This document shows positions 13,827 through 13,969 of a DNA stretch of 13,969 nt, in pieces. Origin of the DNA: Pseudochelatococcus lubricantis (lineage in GTDB: Bacteria > Pseudomonadota > Alphaproteobacteria > Rhizobiales > Beijerinckiaceae); the NCBI RefSeq assembly GCF_042432495.1, contig NZ_JBHLXC010000016.1, forward strand, positions 1-13,969, in the 5' to 3' direction. Position 1 is the first letter of the stretch. The number at the start of each line of letters is the position of its first letter. The position numbers and the translations under genes are program-made. The notes beneath the pieces were generated by a model that had not been told where the DNA came from, did not search any database, and saw only the letters and a program-made list of their open reading frames with translations.

Positions 13827-13969
13827 CTTTAGCTTCGTGAATCCAATCTGATTTCATTGATAGGGCGCTTCCTTCCGATCGGAATACGCTCTCAGATTTT
13901 GCTAGCGCTCGTGGACAAAGGTTGACTGCTGAATCCGATTTTGATTTAAGGCTTCTATTTGGAGGCCGT
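13827..13969. other. Right edge without a gene
   Basis: No coding region seen. Two imperfect direct repeats, starting GAATCCAATCTGATTT (13839) and GAATCCGATTTTGATTT (13931), might be integrase arm sites. No copy of the tRNA 3' end (T loop TTCAAAT or CCCCCGCAACCA) occurs here. Confidence 0.35.

Overview
The window looks like an accessory region, most likely a tRNA-targeted genomic island or degraded integrative element, in the chromosome of a GC-rich alphaproteobacterium. The initiator tRNA at the left edge has the alphaproteobacterial form. The long A-rich, T-poor tracts next to GC-rich genes remind me of acetic acid bacteria, but that placement is a guess. Base composition changes abruptly several times, from GC-rich operons to AT-rich orphan genes, which suggests stepwise assembly of foreign DNA.

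Left part (1-5334). The 3' portion of tRNA-fMet and its terminator are followed by short direct repeats that could be integrase sites. Then come a C-terminally shortened ankyrin-type gene, a 531-residue Sel1-repeat protein, a perfect 28-bp palindrome, a convergent AT-rich gene for an acidic orphan protein, and a MerR-family regulator with a fragment of a divergent gene.

Centre (5335-10565). A 126-bp A-rich tract and a GC-rich leader precede a tight operon of four genes: a divergent exonuclease VII large subunit, an exonuclease VII small-subunit-like protein, a Lon-type AAA+ ATPase that lacks the Lon N-terminal and protease domains, and an unrecognised 178-residue protein. Gene junctions two and three are coupled (adjacent stop/start, then an ATGA overlap). 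A frameshifted relic of a further gene follows. This nuclease-plus-ATPase cassette is the best candidate for an undescribed system, possibly DNA processing, defence or element maintenance.

Right part (10566-13969). A Phd-type antitoxin and PIN-domain toxin pair has its own near-consensus promoter. Next is a 690-bp noncoding stretch with three copies of a 29-bp nested palindrome, then a candidate promoter, a 19-codon leader ORF, a small excisionase-like DNA-binding protein and a complete tyrosine recombinase closed by a terminator. The integrase and the tRNA are at opposite ends of the window. I see no second copy of the tRNA 3' end, so the far attachment site is either outside the window or lost. 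No relaxase, replication initiator, CRISPR array or complete insertion sequence is visible.
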